A stretch of DNA of 36,734 bases from Victivallales bacterium (GTDB lineage Bacteria; Verrucomicrobiota; Lentisphaeria; Oligosphaerales; Lenti-02): assembly GCA_018648945.1 (NCBI GenBank), contig JABGQJ010000002.1, positions 11,067 through 47,800 of the forward strand. Reading direction: 5' to 3'. Below are positions 24,732 to 35,118 of the stretch, one piece after another. The notes beneath the pieces were generated by a model that did no database searches, was not told the origin of the DNA, and saw only the letters and a list, made by a program, of their open reading frames with translations. The translations under genes were made by a program, and so were the position numbers. The number at the start of each line of letters is the position of its first letter. Within the stretch, counting starts at the first letter, position 1.

Positions 24732-25477
24732 GCCCCTTCCCCCATTGCCTCGCGCATGCGTTGGGCACAGGTGCGGCAGCTTTCCTGGGGGGATACCGGG
24801 TAGGTGTCCTGCTCGTAGATCATCCACTCGGTGCCCAACTCGCAGGCCTGCTTCCAGACCGTGGCGGGGTCGAGGAAGCCATCCCCCACATCGCAGACGC
24901 TCTGCGCGTTCATATCGTAGTCCCGCAAGTGGATCTGGGGGATGCGGCTGCTACAGGCCTGCCAGACGGCCATGGCGTCGTCCCCCGCCTTGCGGGCCCA
25001 GCCCAGATCCAGCTCGAGCTTCACCAAGGCGGCGTCTGTGTTCGCCAGGAGCAGGTCCTGCGGAGTTCCATTCGGTCCGGGTTCGAATTCCTGCCAGTGG
25101 TTGTGGTGGGTGAAGACGAGCCCCTTGGTCGCGGCGACACGGCCTGCCTCGTCGAGTTGGGGGCAGAGCTGGTCGAACTCGGCGGTACGGCTGCAGAGGC
25201 TGGTGGTGATGAAGCTCGTGCCGGTCGCGCGGGCATAGTCGTAGACGGCGTTCTCCGGGTCCAGCAGCTCCGCCAACTGCACGTGCATGCCGCAACACTC
25301 CAAACCGACGGATTGGAGGAAGTCGGCCAACTCCCGCGGCGACATGCCGCCATACTGCCAAGCGAATTCCACGCCCGAGAAGCCGAGGTCAGCCACCATC
25401 TGCAGCGTCTCGCGGAATACATCCGGAGCCACATGGTCACGGAGGCTGTAGAGCTGGATGCCGAGTCTGGGAGCCAT
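24728..25477 (-). CDS. Sugar phosphate isomerase/epimerase (xylose isomerase-like TIM barrel)
   Basis: Predicted 249-residue cytoplasmic TIM-barrel protein of the AP-endonuclease-2/xylose-isomerase-like family, which interconverts sugars or inositols using a divalent metal. The pattern is typical: N-terminal GIQLYSLRD, the second-strand GFSGVEFAWQYGG, HHNHWQEFEP in the middle with a metal-site His, KLELDLGW with Glu and Asp ligands, IHLRDYD with His and Asp, and a final Glu in WMIYEQD. Length is normal. Substrate cannot be assigned. The ATG at 25477 has GGAGAG upstream. It lies 14 bases after the RCK gene and overlaps the next gene as GTGA, so it is tightly coupled with the ceramidase-like fusion. 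Confidence 0.88.
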   Translation of the reverse strand: MAPRLGIQLYSLRDHVAPDVFRETLQMVADLGFSGVEFAWQYGGMSPRELADFLQSVGLECCGMHVQLAELLDPENAVYDYARATGTSFITTSLCSRTAEFDQLCPQLDEAGRVAATKGLVFTHHNHWQEFEPGPNGTPQDLLLANTDAALVKLELDLGWARKAGDDAMAVWQACSSRIPQIHLRDYDMNAQSVCDVGDGFLDPATVWKQACELGTEWMIYEQDTYPVSPQESCRTCAQRMREAMGEGA

Positions 25478-25491
25478 GCGTTCTCTCCAAT

Positions 25492-26325
25492 CTATGGGGT
25501 CTGGAGGCGGTCGAGCTTGGGCGGCCTATAGGCAATGAAGAACAGCTGTTCGTCCGCTGCGAGCCGGTGGTCGCGGTGGCAGGCGGCGTTGGTCTGATCC
25601 AGTCGTGCGGCATTTGGTGGGTTGATGGCGAGGGCAGGGCGCGCAGGCGCTGTCTGCACGCTTACTTCCTGCTGTACGGCTGCTGGCGTCTGGATGCCGA
25701 CGAGAATCAGATCCTCCTCCTCGTAGTCGATGATCGCCAGTTCCAGTTCCCGGTACGTCCGCCCCACGAAGCCTGGCGGCACGGGCACGAGGTAGATCTC
25801 GTTCGTGTCCTCGGTGGCGGTCAGCAAGCGCGTGTAGAACTCCGTGAGACCATGGGTGATTGCCGCCTGCGCCACCAGCTTCTCCGCCAATTCATCGACG
25901 CACACCATCTCGTCCACGCTGGTGTGTTCCAGATGGATTCGGTTGCGGGCATTGCGCAACTGGACGATGGTGTGGATGGCTGGGTTCACCGCTTCCACGG
26001 CCAGGGCAATGAGTACGCTGCGGGCATCGGCGTACTCGCCGTCGCGGGTGTCTGCGAGCACGATGACCGTTTCGGCGTCGGTCACGTTCGCGCGGTCAAG
26101 GATGCGGTCGTTGCTGGGGTCACCAGGCACGACAAACACGTTGCGGTACGGGTCAGGTCCGTCCAGCGGCTCGCCGGCGGGGACGTCCTCGGGGTGGTCT
26201 GTCACCACCAGGATCGGCCGGTCGTCGCCAATCACCGCAGAGTGGAGCTCGCGCACGATCGTGTCACCGGATTCGTTCCAGTTGCAGATCACGTAGTGGG
26301 CGTGGAGGTTCTTGCGCAGATCCAT
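25492..26325 (-). CDS. Soluble RCK/TrkA-N-type potassium channel regulatory subunit
   Basis: Predicted 277-residue cytoplasmic RCK protein with no membrane segment. The N-terminal Rossmann-like TrkA_N domain starts HYVICNWNESG (residues 10-20) and has the family strands VFVVPGDPSND and VIVLAD. A TrkA_C-like C-terminal domain follows, including VPVPPGFVGRTYRELELAI. RCK domains bind nucleotides or ions and gate a pore as an octameric ring. It is a diverged paralogue of the RCK half of the channel protein encoded 79 bases upstream, so a mixed ring is plausible; that is inference. The start at 26325 begins at the conserved N-terminus but has only a weak ribosome binding site. The longer reading to 26505 overlaps the channel gene and shows no similarity. 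Confidence 0.82.
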   Translation of the reverse strand: MDLRKNLHAHYVICNWNESGDTIVRELHSAVIGDDRPILVVTDHPEDVPAGEPLDGPDPYRNVFVVPGDPSNDRILDRANVTDAETVIVLADTRDGEYADARSVLIALAVEAVNPAIHTIVQLRNARNRIHLEHTSVDEMVCVDELAEKLVAQAAITHGLTEFYTRLLTATEDTNEIYLVPVPPGFVGRTYRELELAIIDYEEEDLILVGIQTPAAVQQEVSVQTAPARPALAINPPNAARLDQTNAACHRDHRLAADEQLFFIAYRPPKLDRLQTP

Positions 26326-26404
26326 GGCACCGGGGCCTATTCGTGGGGGATGTGGGAGGCAACTTGGTCGTCGCCCTGGCGAAAGCAAGCCCGGAATGGG
26401 CGGA

Positions 26405-27562
26405 TCACTGCTCCGTTCCTGCCAAGGAAGAGAGATCGGGCACGGAGTGGGCGAGGAAGAGCAGGCGATCCCCCGCCGCAAGGGGAACTTGCCGGCCATT
26501 GGCACGTTCCGGATTCACTGTGAGCGTGGAGCAGCCTTCGCTTCCTTCCGTGGTCGGGTGCCTGACTCCCACCAGGGCGAGGTCCATCTCCGTATTCTCG
26601 GCCAGGAGCCGTTGGACGTCTCGGAACGTCAGCCCGGTCAGTTCGTCTGGGACCGGGAGCTCATGAACGGAGTTCGTCCCGTTGCCGGAGGCCAGCAGAC
26701 GCTCGAAGAAGTCAGTCAGGAAGTGCTTCTGGCTGGCGTGTGCCACGAGGCGGCTGGACAGGCCGTTCACTACCGGCAACTCCACGTTTTGCCGGGCGAG
26801 AAGGCGTCGTACCGCTGGATCGCCGGGGGCCGGAACCACCACATGCAGATCCGGGGCGACCGTGCGCAGGGCCAACACGATCAGCAGCTCTCGCGCCTGC
26901 TTGGTTGCCTCGCTCGTCTCCTGCGCCGTGCCCACGACTACGGCGCTGCGCGCAGTTGTGACTTGGGCGCGGCTGAGCACCTGGTCGTCGCTCGGGTCGC
27001 CGACCAGTCCCCAGACGCTGGGCCACTGCCGGTGGTCGGGAAGGCGGATGGTGTCCGCGTGTTCATCCACCACGACCAGCACCGATGCGGGCCCTCCCGC
27101 CGCGAGCAATTCCGCCAGCAAGCGGTCGCCCCGCTCCGGCCAACCACAGACGACCACGTGGTTGCATAGCTTGGCCCGGGGCAGGCGGCGGAGGAGGCCC
27201 CGCCGTTGGGCGTGCATGACGAACGTGGCCGCCAGGCGCGCTCCGACCATGCCCAGAGCGCCGACCCCTGCGATCATGACCATCACCGCAGCTGCCTTGG
27301 AAAGGGGTGCCTGGGGCTCGAACTCCTCCAGGCCGCTGACCAGGTAGATCGTCGAACTCCATAGGCAGCCACCCAGGCTGCCGAATCGCTCGGGGGTCGT
27401 GCCGTTGTTCACGCTGTAGCGCTTCTCGGCGCTGCAGATCACGAGCGCCGCCACGAACCAGATCGCCGCCACCACGCTGAGCGAGGCCAATAGCTTGCCC
27501 AGCTGATATTCCTCGTAGAACCAGCGCAACTGGGTCCGGATTCGGGCGATGCCACAGTTCAC
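26405..27562 (-). CDS. Two-TM ion channel with C-terminal RCK domain, atypical filter
   Basis: Predicted 385-residue inner-membrane channel. TM1 is about residues 23-43, the pore loop about 60-85 and TM2 about 89-115. An RCK (TrkA_N) domain starts near 134 (NHVVVCGWPERG) and a TrkA_C-like domain lies at the C-terminus, with VPDELTGLTFRDVQ matching its paralogue. The canonical K+ filter TVGYGD is absent; the loop reads STIYLVSGLEEFEP, with acidic E79 and E80. Such filters occur in CASTOR/POLLUX-like and other noncanonical channels, so ion selectivity is open. The GTG start at 27562 has GGAGGA about 11 bases upstream; a TTG at 27580 would add six residues. It lies 39 bases after purL. Confidence 0.82.
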   Translation of the reverse strand: MNCGIARIRTQLRWFYEEYQLGKLLASLSVVAAIWFVAALVICSAEKRYSVNNGTTPERFGSLGGCLWSSTIYLVSGLEEFEPQAPLSKAAAVMVMIAGVGALGMVGARLAATFVMHAQRRGLLRRLPRAKLCNHVVVCGWPERGDRLLAELLAAGGPASVLVVVDEHADTIRLPDHRQWPSVWGLVGDPSDDQVLSRAQVTTARSAVVVGTAQETSEATKQARELLIVLALRTVAPDLHVVVPAPGDPAVRRLLARQNVELPVVNGLSSRLVAHASQKHFLTDFFERLLASGNGTNSVHELPVPDELTGLTFRDVQRLLAENTEMDLALVGVRHPTTEGSEGCSTLTVNPERANGRQVPLAAGDRLLFLAHSVPDLSSLAGTEQ

Positions 27563-27601
27563 GACGGGTGCTTCCTCCAAGCCTCTTCTGGGGTAGCCGG
27601 G

Positions 27602-30600
27602 CTAGTTCACGAAGCGACGGGCGTTCTGGAACAGGCGGAGCCAGGGGCCCTCTTCGCCGGTCCAATCTGCAGGACGGTAGGAGAGCGTCAGGTTCCGGAA
27701 GGCCCGTTCGGGGTGGGGCATCATGACCGTGACACGGCCGTCCGTGGTGGTCACGCCAGTGATGCCGCCGGGCGATCCGTTGGGGTTCAGCGGGTAGCGT
27801 TCGGTGGGCTGGCCGGTGTGGTCCACGTAGCGAGCGCAGACCAGTTCGCGGTCGCGGGCCACGCTCAGGTCACCGGTCGCGGCAAAGTTGGCGAGACCCT
27901 CGCCATGGGCAACCGGGATGCCCATGCGGCCCCCCACCATCCCCTTGAAGAGAACGGAGGGCGAGGGCAGGATCTCCACGGTGACGTAACGGGCCTCGAA
28001 CTGTTCGGAACGGTTGCGCGTGAAGGCGGGCCAGTGCTCGGCACCGGGGATGATGTCCTTGAGCTGGCTGATCATCTGGCAACCGTTGCAGACCCCCAGC
28101 GCAAAGGTCTCGGGCCGCGCGAAGAAGGTGGCGAACATGTCCTTGAGGCGGTCGTTGAACAGCACGGACTTGGCCCAACCCGAACCGGCCCCGAGCACAT
28201 CGCCGTAGGAAAAACCGCCGCAGGCAACGAGTCCCGCGAAGCCCGCGAGATCGATGCGCCCGGCGAGCAGGTCGGTCATGTGCACGTCCACGCTGGCGAA
28301 GCCGGCGCGGTCGAAGGCGGCTCCCATCTCGACCTGGCCATTGATCCCCTGTTCGCGCAGAATTGCCATCTGCGGGCGGGCCCCGCCGATGTGGAACGGC
28401 TCGGCCGGATCGTGGGCGAGGGCGAAATCCAGGCCGGGATCGGCCTCGTCGAGGAGACTGTCGTACTCCTCCTCCGCGCACTCGGGGTTATCGCGTAGCG
28501 CCTGCATGTGGTAGGTGAGCTCCGACCAGTAGCGGTTCAGGGTGCTGATGCGCTCGGAGTAGATGATATCTTCATCGTCCTCGATGGTGAAGGCCAGATC
28601 CTCGCTCGGCCGGGCCACTTCATGGGCAAGCGTGTCGAGACCATGCTGCGCCAGGATGGCACTCACCTCGTCGAGATCGCCGTCGACCACCTGGACTACC
28701 ACGCCGGCTTCCTCGTTGAAGAGCACGGCCAATGGGTCTCCCAGGGAACTCACGTCCACGCGCAGGCCATGGCGGGAACCGAAAGCCATCTCGGCGAGAG
28801 TGGCGAAGAGGCCACCGTCGGAACGGTCGTGATAGGCCAGAAGCAGGTCGCGCTCGACCATCTCCTGAATGGCGTCGAACAGCGCATGGAGCTGGTCGGC
28901 ATCCGCGATGTCGGGGCACTCGCCACCCACTTGGTTGTAGACCTGGGCCAACGCCGGGGCGCCGCCCAAGCGGTTCTGGCCGGCCCCGAGATCGATGAGG
29001 AGCAGCGTGGAACTGGCGAACCGCTTGAGATCCGCAGTGACCGTCTTCCGGGTGTCAAGGACCGGCGCGAAGGCGGTGACGCAGAGGCTGAGCGGGGCCA
29101 CCTGGCGATGGGACTCGCCGTGGCTGTCATCCCAGACCGAACGCATGGACAGGGAATCCTTGCCGACCGGGATGCAGACGCCGAGCTTGGGGCAGAACTC
29201 CATGCCGACGGTTTCGACGGTGTCGAAGAGATTGGCGTCCTCGCCCTCCTCGTTGCAGGCGGCCATCCAGTTCGCCGAGAGCTTGATCTGGCCGATGTCC
29301 CCGATGTGGGTGCCGGCGATATTGAGGATGGCCTCGGCCACGGCCATGCGCCCGGAGGCGGGGGCGTCGGTGATGGCGGTCTTGGAGCGCTCGCCCACGG
29401 CCATCGCTTCGCCCGTGTAGCCGTGGTAGCCGGTGACGGTCACCGCGCAGTCGGCGATGGGCGTCTGATACGGCCCGGTCATCTGGTCGCGGGCAACCAT
29501 GGCGGTGATGGAACGGTCGGCGATGGTGATGAGGAAGGTCTTGTTGGCCACGGCGGGAAGTTGGAGCACGCGCTTGGCGGCTTCCTCAAGCTCCATCTCG
29601 CCGGTGTCCAGGGGAGGGTGCTCCTCCTGCTTGCGGGTCACGTCCCGCAGCATCTTCGGTGGTTTGCCGAGGAGCACCTGGAGTTCCATGTCGATGGGGT
29701 TGTTGTCGAAGTGCTCGTCATGGAGGACCAGCTGCTTGTCGCCCGTGGTCTCGCCGATGATGGCGACCAGGCAACGCTCGCGTTCGCAGATGGCCAGGAA
29801 CGCATCGAGTTCCTCCGCCGCGACCCCGAGCACATAGCGCTCCTGGGCTTCGCAGCACCAGATCTCCATGGGGCTCATGGAGGGTTCCTCGTTATGGACT
29901 TTGCGCAGCCAGAAGGTGGCACCCACATCCTCGACCAGTTCGGGACAGCCGTTGGACAGACCACCCGCGCCGATGTCGTGGATGCTGAGAATGGGACTGT
30001 CGTCGCCCATGGCGATGCAGGTGGAGATGACCTCCTGGCAGCGCCGCTGCATTTCCGGGTTGCCACGTTGTACGGAGTCGAAATCCAGATTCTCGGCATT
30101 GCTGCCGGTATCCATGGACGAGGCCGCGCCGCCGCCGAGGCCAATTCGCATGGCCGGGCCGCCGAGCTGGAGGATGAAGGCACCCGCCGGGATTTCGTGC
30201 TTGTCCACATGCCTGCGCTTGATGTTGCCCATGCCGCCTGCGAGCATGATGGGCTTGTGGTAGCCTCGGAACCGACCGTTGTAGACCTCTTCGTAGGTCT
30301 TGAAGAAGCCGCAGAGCTGGGGGCGACCGTATTCGTTGCCGAAGGCCGCGCCGCCGATGGGGCCTTCCATCATGATCTCGAAGGGGGTGGCCAGGCGGGC
30401 CGGGAACTCGATGCCATCCCGTTCCCAGGGCATGGGGAAGCCGGGCACGCGCAGGTCGGAGACCATGTAGCCGCAGAGCCCCGCCTTGCTGCGCCCGCCG
30501 ATGCCGGTGGCACCCTCGTCGCGGATCTCGCCGCCAACGCCAGTGGCCGCGCCGGGGAAGGGGCTGATCGCCGTGGGGTGGTTGTGGGTCTCCACCTTGA

Positions 30601-31468
30601 TCATCATGTCCAGTTTGTCGCTGGTGTAGCCATAGCCGTGGGGGGCCTTGGGCGAGGGCTCGAACCAGTCGGCATCGAAGCCGCCGATCACCGCGGAGTT
30701 GTCGTGGTAGGCGCTGAGCACGCCCTCGTGGCCACATGCATAGGTGTTGCGGATCATGTCGAACAGGCCGATGGTCTTGGTCTCACCGTCAACGACCCAG
30801 TCGGCATTGAAGATTTTGTGGCGGCAGTGCTCGGAGTTCACCTGGCCGAACATGACCAACTCCACGTCGGTGGGGTTGCGCCCCATCTTGGTGTAGCTCT
30901 CGTAGAGGTAGTCGATCTCGTCGGCGCTGAGCGCCAGACCGATCTCGGTATTGGCTTTCTCCAGCGCCGCGTGGCCACCGGTGAGGATGTCCACCTCGAC
31001 CAGCCGGGCGGGGTCGCGGTGCGCGAAGATATCGTCCATCTCCGTGTAGATGCCCTCGGTCATGCGGTCGTGGAGGACGGCGAGGAGTGGCGTGGCGCTG
31101 GCCAGGGCGAGGGGGATCCCCGCCATGTCGAGCAAGCGGTAGTGGACGCCACGCTCGACCCGCTTGACCGAAGTCAGGCCGCAGTTGTGGAAGATGTCGG
31201 TCGCCTTGGACGACCAGGGGGAGATCGTGCCCTTGCGCGGAGTCACGAAAAAGCCGCCTCGCGCGAACTCGTCTTCCCAGCCACCGACCAGGGACTTGGC
31301 CTTCTCCCACACCTCGCCAACAAGCTCCTTGGCTTCGAGGAAGTATACGAACTCGGCTTGGATCTGCGCGAGCTTGCGGGGCAAGGCCAGTTGCGCCGCC
31401 TGATCAAGGAGGGCCTGGATACGGAAGTCGGACAGCGCGGGAACGCCTCGCAGGACGATGGGTTTCAT
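27602..31468 (-). CDS. purL: Phosphoribosylformylglycinamidine synthase, long single-chain form
   Basis: Predicted 1288-residue cytoplasmic enzyme of purine synthesis that converts FGAR, glutamine and ATP to FGAM. It matches the long proteobacterial/eukaryotic type (E. coli PurL 1295 residues). In order there is a PurS-like N-terminal domain ([12 protein letters not shown]), a linker, two AIRS-like synthetase halves with [33 protein letters not shown] and HDRSDGGL, and a C-terminal glutaminase with nucleophile Cys in GVCNGCQM (near 1128) and His/Glu in PHPERA (near 1251). The ATG at 31468 begins the conserved N-terminus, with a weak ribosome binding site. The open frame continues upstream without a stop across the opposite-strand GT4 gene, but that extension has no family similarity. 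It heads the minus-strand run toward the channel genes. Confidence 0.96.
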   Translation of the reverse strand: MKPIVLRGVPALSDFRIQALLDQAAQLALPRKLAQIQAEFVYFLEAKELVGEVWEKAKSLVGGWEDEFARGGFFVTPRKGTISPWSSKATDIFHNCGLTSVKRVERGVHYRLLDMAGIPLALASATPLLAVLHDRMTEGIYTEMDDIFAHRDPARLVEVDILTGGHAALEKANTEIGLALSADEIDYLYESYTKMGRNPTDVELVMFGQVNSEHCRHKIFNADWVVDGETKTIGLFDMIRNTYACGHEGVLSAYHDNSAVIGGFDADWFEPSPKAPHGYGYTSDKLDMMIKVETHNHPTAISPFPGAATGVGGEIRDEGATGIGGRSKAGLCGYMVSDLRVPGFPMPWERDGIEFPARLATPFEIMMEGPIGGAAFGNEYGRPQLCGFFKTYEEVYNGRFRGYHKPIMLAGGMGNIKRRHVDKHEIPAGAFILQLGGPAMRIGLGGGAASSMDTGSNAENLDFDSVQRGNPEMQRRCQEVISTCIAMGDDSPILSIHDIGAGGLSNGCPELVEDVGATFWLRKVHNEEPSMSPMEIWCCEAQERYVLGVAAEELDAFLAICERERCLVAIIGETTGDKQLVLHDEHFDNNPIDMELQVLLGKPPKMLRDVTRKQEEHPPLDTGEMELEEAAKRVLQLPAVANKTFLITIADRSITAMVARDQMTGPYQTPIADCAVTVTGYHGYTGEAMAVGERSKTAITDAPASGRMAVAEAILNIAGTHIGDIGQIKLSANWMAACNEEGEDANLFDTVETVGMEFCPKLGVCIPVGKDSLSMRSVWDDSHGESHRQVAPLSLCVTAFAPVLDTRKTVTADLKRFASSTLLLIDLGAGQNRLGGAPALAQVYNQVGGECPDIADADQLHALFDAIQEMVERDLLLAYHDRSDGGLFATLAEMAFGSRHGLRVDVSSLGDPLAVLFNEEAGVVVQVVDGDLDEVSAILAQHGLDTLAHEVARPSEDLAFTIEDDEDIIYSERISTLNRYWSELTYHMQALRDNPECAEEEYDSLLDEADPGLDFALAHDPAEPFHIGGARPQMAILREQGINGQVEMGAAFDRAGFASVDVHMTDLLAGRIDLAGFAGLVACGGFSYGDVLGAGSGWAKSVLFNDRLKDMFATFFARPETFALGVCNGCQMISQLKDIIPGAEHWPAFTRNRSEQFEARYVTVEILPSPSVLFKGMVGGRMGIPVAHGEGLANFAATGDLSVARDRELVCARYVDHTGQPTERYPLNPNGSPGGITGVTTTDGRVTVMMPHPERAFRNLTLSYRPADWTGEEGPWLRLFQNARRFVN

Positions 31469-31663
31469 AGCTGGCGGAGAGCCTTGTGCAACGGATTCTG
31501 GAGGTCGCGACGGTTCGCCCGGTGGTGAGGCCATACCATAGCTTGCAGTGGTCGGTCCATCTACCGGCCAGGGCATCACGACGAAAGCCGCGAGCACGGG
31601 CCGAGAGCGGCGTGGCGACGTAGGCAAATCAACGGGCCGAACCGAACGTTGCCTCCAACACCT

Positions 31664-32836
31664 ATGAACAAGAGTCGCATCATCTACCTTCTCGGGGCCT
31701 ACCCCCAGTGGAGCGAGACCTTTGTCCGTCAGGATTTGGCTCTGCTGCTGGAACTGGGCCTGCCACTGCATCCCGTGGCCCTGTGCCCCGGGGATGTGGA
31801 GCGTGCACCTGAGTGGCCCGAGGCGCACTACCTCTCGATGCCTGGCCATGGCGGCGACGGGCAGGCGGGCAAGGGTCCCGCGATTGGCGGCATGCTCCCC
31901 CGCTGGCTCAGAACGCGCCTCTCCCTCTGCCGACACCGGCACCTCGTGCATACGCTCGCCAACCTGGCGGAATCGCTGGGGGCGGAGCATATCCACGCCG
32001 AGTTTGCTGACCTGCCCGCCTTGGTGGCGCAGGCCACGGCTCGCAAGCTTGGCCTGGGCTACTCCCTCAGCGTCCACGCCCGCGATGTTCATCTGGCCAA
32101 GTTCAGCCCGAGCTTGATCTACGGACGGGCCCGGTTCGTGGTAGCCTGCAATCATGACGCCTGGCAGGGGGCCACCCGCCATCGTCGGGCGTCCGAGACG
32201 GGCGTCCATCTGATTCACCACGGGCTCGACCTTGCCGAGTGGGAGTTTCGGGAAGAGCCTGTCGCGCCGGAACGCGCCCCTCTGAAGCTGGCGTTTGTTG
32301 GCCGTTTTGTCCCGAAGAAGGGACTGAGTGTGCTCTTTCACGCTCTGGCTCGCCTGCACGGACTGGGCATGCAGGTGCGTCTGTCCCTGTTTGGGAGTGG
32401 CCCTTTGGAGGCCCAGTTGCGGACCCTCGCGACCACCCTTGGCTTGGCGGAGGTCGTGTTCTGGTGCGGTGTGGTCTCCCGCGACGAGATCGGTTGCCAG
32501 ATGCGGCAGCACGACGTCCTGGTGATGCCCAGCATCACCACGCCCGAGGGCGACCGCGATGGGATTCCCAACGTGGTGTTGGAGGCCATGGCTTGCGGTA
32601 CGCCCGTGGTGGGAAGCGATGCCGGAGGCCTCCCCGAAGTGCTCACTGCCGAGACGGGCTGGAACTGCCCGGCAGGGGACGATGGCGCGTTGGCCGAGGC
32701 CATTCAGCAACTGCGCGCCACCCCTGACCAGACCCGCGCCCGTTGCCAAGCTGCCCGGCAGCTCGTCGTGCGGGATTTTGATGCCCGGGTCCTCGCGAAG
32801 AGGCGGGCGACTTTGTTCCGATCTGTTCTCTCCTAG
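31664..32836 (+). CDS. Family 4 glycosyltransferase (GT-B fold)
   Basis: Predicted 390-residue retaining glycosyltransferase of the GT4 type used in exopolysaccharide or lipopolysaccharide assembly. The N-terminal domain has the early motif [12 protein letters not shown] common in polysaccharide GT4 enzymes. The C-terminal domain has [18 protein letters not shown] and the nucleotide-sugar site [22 protein letters not shown] with the conserved EX7E-like Glu residues, then GGLPEVL. It is cytoplasmic or membrane-peripheral. The ATG at 31664 begins the conserved strand; a TTG at 31649 would add five residues. It is 80 bases before the MurJ-like gene, so the two may work together on a lipid-linked sugar. 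Donor and acceptor are unknown. Confidence 0.9.
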   Translation: MNKSRIIYLLGAYPQWSETFVRQDLALLLELGLPLHPVALCPGDVERAPEWPEAHYLSMPGHGGDGQAGKGPAIGGMLPRWLRTRLSLCRHRHLVHTLANLAESLGAEHIHAEFADLPALVAQATARKLGLGYSLSVHARDVHLAKFSPSLIYGRARFVVACNHDAWQGATRHRRASETGVHLIHHGLDLAEWEFREEPVAPERAPLKLAFVGRFVPKKGLSVLFHALARLHGLGMQVRLSLFGSGPLEAQLRTLATTLGLAEVVFWCGVVSRDEIGCQMRQHDVLVMPSITTPEGDRDGIPNVVLEAMACGTPVVGSDAGGLPEVLTAETGWNCPAGDDGALAEAIQQLRATPDQTRARCQAARQLVVRDFDARVLAKRRATLFRSVLS

Positions 32837-32916
32837 ATCCTCTCCCGCCAGTCCATGGCGTTGCAAATGGCCGGAGCTAGGCCACATTCTCCGCTTCGCA
32901 TCCGGTATGGACAAGC

Positions 32917-34929
32917 ATGAAGTTCCGCGTGCCTCTACGGAGCACCAACAGGAAGAAGAGCGCTTTGACCGCCAAAAACAAGTCTCTGGCCGAACGCATT
33001 GTCGGCGCCAGCATTGTCGTCGGCATCGCCCATCTCTGCCTGAAATTCGCCGGCTTGATCCAGGCCAAGATGGCCACCCAGTTTCTGGATACCAACGAGT
33101 ACGAGCCGATTCTGGTGGTGGCCTTCACCGGCGTCATCGGCACGCTCTTCCTCATCGGCGAGGAAGTGATCGGCCCCAGTTTTCTGCCCATCTTCATGCG
33201 TGAGATGGACGACCGGGGCGAGGAAAGCGCCTGGGACTTCGCCAATGTCCTGCTGACCATCCAGGGCATCTTGCTGCTGGTGGCGGTCGGGGCCATCATG
33301 TTCTTCCCCGACTTCTTCATCAATCTCTTCACTAGCTGGAACGCCACTGACAACCCCGAACGGCACGCCCTTCTGCGCCGCAGTCTGATCATGCTTGCCC
33401 CGGCTCTCTTCTTCCTGTCCATCGGCTCGACCACCTACATGCTGCTGAACGGGTACAAACGGTTCTTCCTCGCGGCATTCGGCGATGCCTCCACCAAGGT
33501 CTGTGTTGTCATTTCCCTGTTTGCTGGGGTGGGCATCTTCGGCCTGGGCGCGAAGGCTGTTCTCTTCGGACTGCTGGCAGGCAGTGTTGCCAAGCTGCTG
33601 ACCCACCTGGCGGGCATGCTGCGCGAACTGCGCTTCTTCCGGCCCTCGTTGAACGTGCGCAACCCAGCGGTCAAGGCATGTGCCTTGCTCATGCTCCCCC
33701 TGCTTGCAGGCATCATCTTTGCCAAGATGCGTGACAACTACAACGGCATCTACAGCCTCAGCCGCTACAAGAGCGATCCGGGCTTGCTGATGGCGAACGA
33801 TCTGGGGCGCAAACTCTTTGCCTCTATCCAGTGGCTCGTCCCCTACGCCCTGCAGATCGCTCTGTTCCCGTTCCTGTGCGAGTTGGTGGACAAGAACGAC
33901 CGTGAGAAGCTGGGCGAAGTCCTGAGTACGAGCTGTCGTCATCTACTCGCCGTCTTCGTGCCTGGGGCCGTTCTCATCGCCGCGCTGGCCACGCCTGTCT
34001 CCGCCCTCATTTTCCTCGGTGGCAAGGCCGACTTCCATGTGGTCGTGACCTGGGCGGGATTGGCCACCTCCTGCTATATCTTGGTGCTCCCGGCCGCCGC
34101 CATGGAATGCGTGCTCATGCAGGGCTTCTTCGCGAACCGGAAGATGGTTTCGGTGACCGTGATCGGCGTCCTCTCCTCGGTACTCAGTGTCGGGATCAGC
34201 GTTCTGTTCATCGTGATCCTGGAGGTCGAGGCCACCAAGGCGTTGATGGTCGTGTCCCTCGGCTTCGTCGTGTCTCGCTACCTGAAGAGCCTGGTTCTGG
34301 GCATCTACCTGCAGCGGAGCGTGCACATGTTCCCGCTGGGTGAGACGGTCTCCTTCGCTGCCCGCCTCGTTGTGGTCGGCCTGGTGGTCTGGGGCACGAC
34401 CTACGGTGTAGCCAAGGGCATCGACCGATTCCTGCCCGACGGTCTTGTCAAGGCCGAAGCCACCTACAGCGAAGCAGCTGGCAAGGAAGCCGTCATGACC
34501 GTGGCCGGCGTGCACCAACTGCTTGGCACTCGCCTTGGCGAGGTCATCGGTGTCGATGACAGCGAGGAACTGGCTACTGTGACCAAGTCCTTCAAGAAGG
34601 CGATCCGAGGGCGCAAAGAGACCGAGCAGGAGATCGAGCGCGGCAAACTGTTCGCCCTGATCCCCGCAGACGCCTCGGTCGCCAACCGCAATGGTGCCGA
34701 GGAAGCCATCGCGCGCTTCGAGACCGTCCTTGCGGCCAACACCAAGGCGGTCAGCCAAGTCAGCCGGGTGAGACTCCTGATCAAGCTGGTCGTAGCCACC
34801 CTTGCAGGCCTGGTCGCCTTCCTCGCCGCCGCCTTCGTCCTCCGCGTCAAGGAGCCCTTCGAGATGGTCTCCTGGACCCTCGACAAAGCTCTCGGCAAGT
34901 TCGGCAAGAAACTCGGTCTGGTGAAGTAG
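32917..34929 (+). CDS. MurJ/MviN-type lipid-linked sugar flippase with enlarged loop
   Basis: Predicted 670-residue inner-membrane protein of the MVF/MOP superfamily, longer than typical MurJ (about 510). About 13 hydrophobic helices run from residue 30 to about 505, with MurJ-like features such as the conserved early [24 protein letters not shown] and LAPALFF. A hydrophilic segment of about 110 residues (about 509-618; Glu, Lys and Ala rich) separates the last two helices; the final helix is about 620-645. In E. coli MurJ this loop is short and periplasmic. It may flip lipid II or an exopolysaccharide lipid intermediate; the adjacent GT4 favours the latter, but this is inference. The ATG at 32917 is the first usable codon and lacks a clear ribosome binding site. 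Confidence 0.85.
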   Translation: MKFRVPLRSTNRKKSALTAKNKSLAERIVGASIVVGIAHLCLKFAGLIQAKMATQFLDTNEYEPILVVAFTGVIGTLFLIGEEVIGPSFLPIFMREMDDRGEESAWDFANVLLTIQGILLLVAVGAIMFFPDFFINLFTSWNATDNPERHALLRRSLIMLAPALFFLSIGSTTYMLLNGYKRFFLAAFGDASTKVCVVISLFAGVGIFGLGAKAVLFGLLAGSVAKLLTHLAGMLRELRFFRPSLNVRNPAVKACALLMLPLLAGIIFAKMRDNYNGIYSLSRYKSDPGLLMANDLGRKLFASIQWLVPYALQIALFPFLCELVDKNDREKLGEVLSTSCRHLLAVFVPGAVLIAALATPVSALIFLGGKADFHVVVTWAGLATSCYILVLPAAAMECVLMQGFFANRKMVSVTVIGVLSSVLSVGISVLFIVILEVEATKALMVVSLGFVVSRYLKSLVLGIYLQRSVHMFPLGETVSFAARLVVVGLVVWGTTYGVAKGIDRFLPDGLVKAEATYSEAAGKEAVMTVAGVHQLLGTRLGEVIGVDDSEELATVTKSFKKAIRGRKETEQEIERGKLFALIPADASVANRNGAEEAIARFETVLAANTKAVSQVSRVRLLIKLVVATLAGLVAFLAAAFVLRVKEPFEMVSWTLDKALGKFGKKLGLVK

Positions 34930-35093
34930 AGTCGGAGGCAATCCTCGCTACGGTTGACACCGAGAGCGCAGACGGAGAGCCCGGAAACTGACCGATTCGG
35001 GCGCGGTGCCTCTGTACCGTGGATCTCACGTCCCCGAGGGCCGCTCTGCTTGGCCGATGGACCGGAGCCCGGGATCTGCTGCGGGTCACGGAT

Positions 35094-35118
35094 CAGGGGC
35101 GCTGTTACGCGTCCCCTG
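35094..35118 (-). terminator. Stem-loop across the sulfatase stop codon
   Basis: CAGGGGCGC (35094-35102) pairs with GCGTCCCCTG (35109-35118) with a single-base bulge and a six-base loop that contains the stop codon of the sulfatase (35105-35107). No T-run follows on either strand, so an intrinsic terminator is doubtful; it could protect the transcript end in this convergent gap. Confidence 0.3.

Noticed and set aside
28508..31528. A 1006-codon plus-strand open frame inside purL
   Set aside because: It is fully antisense to a well-supported purL and has repetitive Val/Gly/Asp/His composition, typical of a reverse-strand shadow.
31469..32914. A 482-codon upstream extension of the purL frame, antisense to the GT4 gene
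   Set aside because: It has no PurL similarity, PurL's conserved N-terminus starts at 31468, and the opposite strand holds a clear GT4. Long open antisense frames are expected in such GC-rich DNA.
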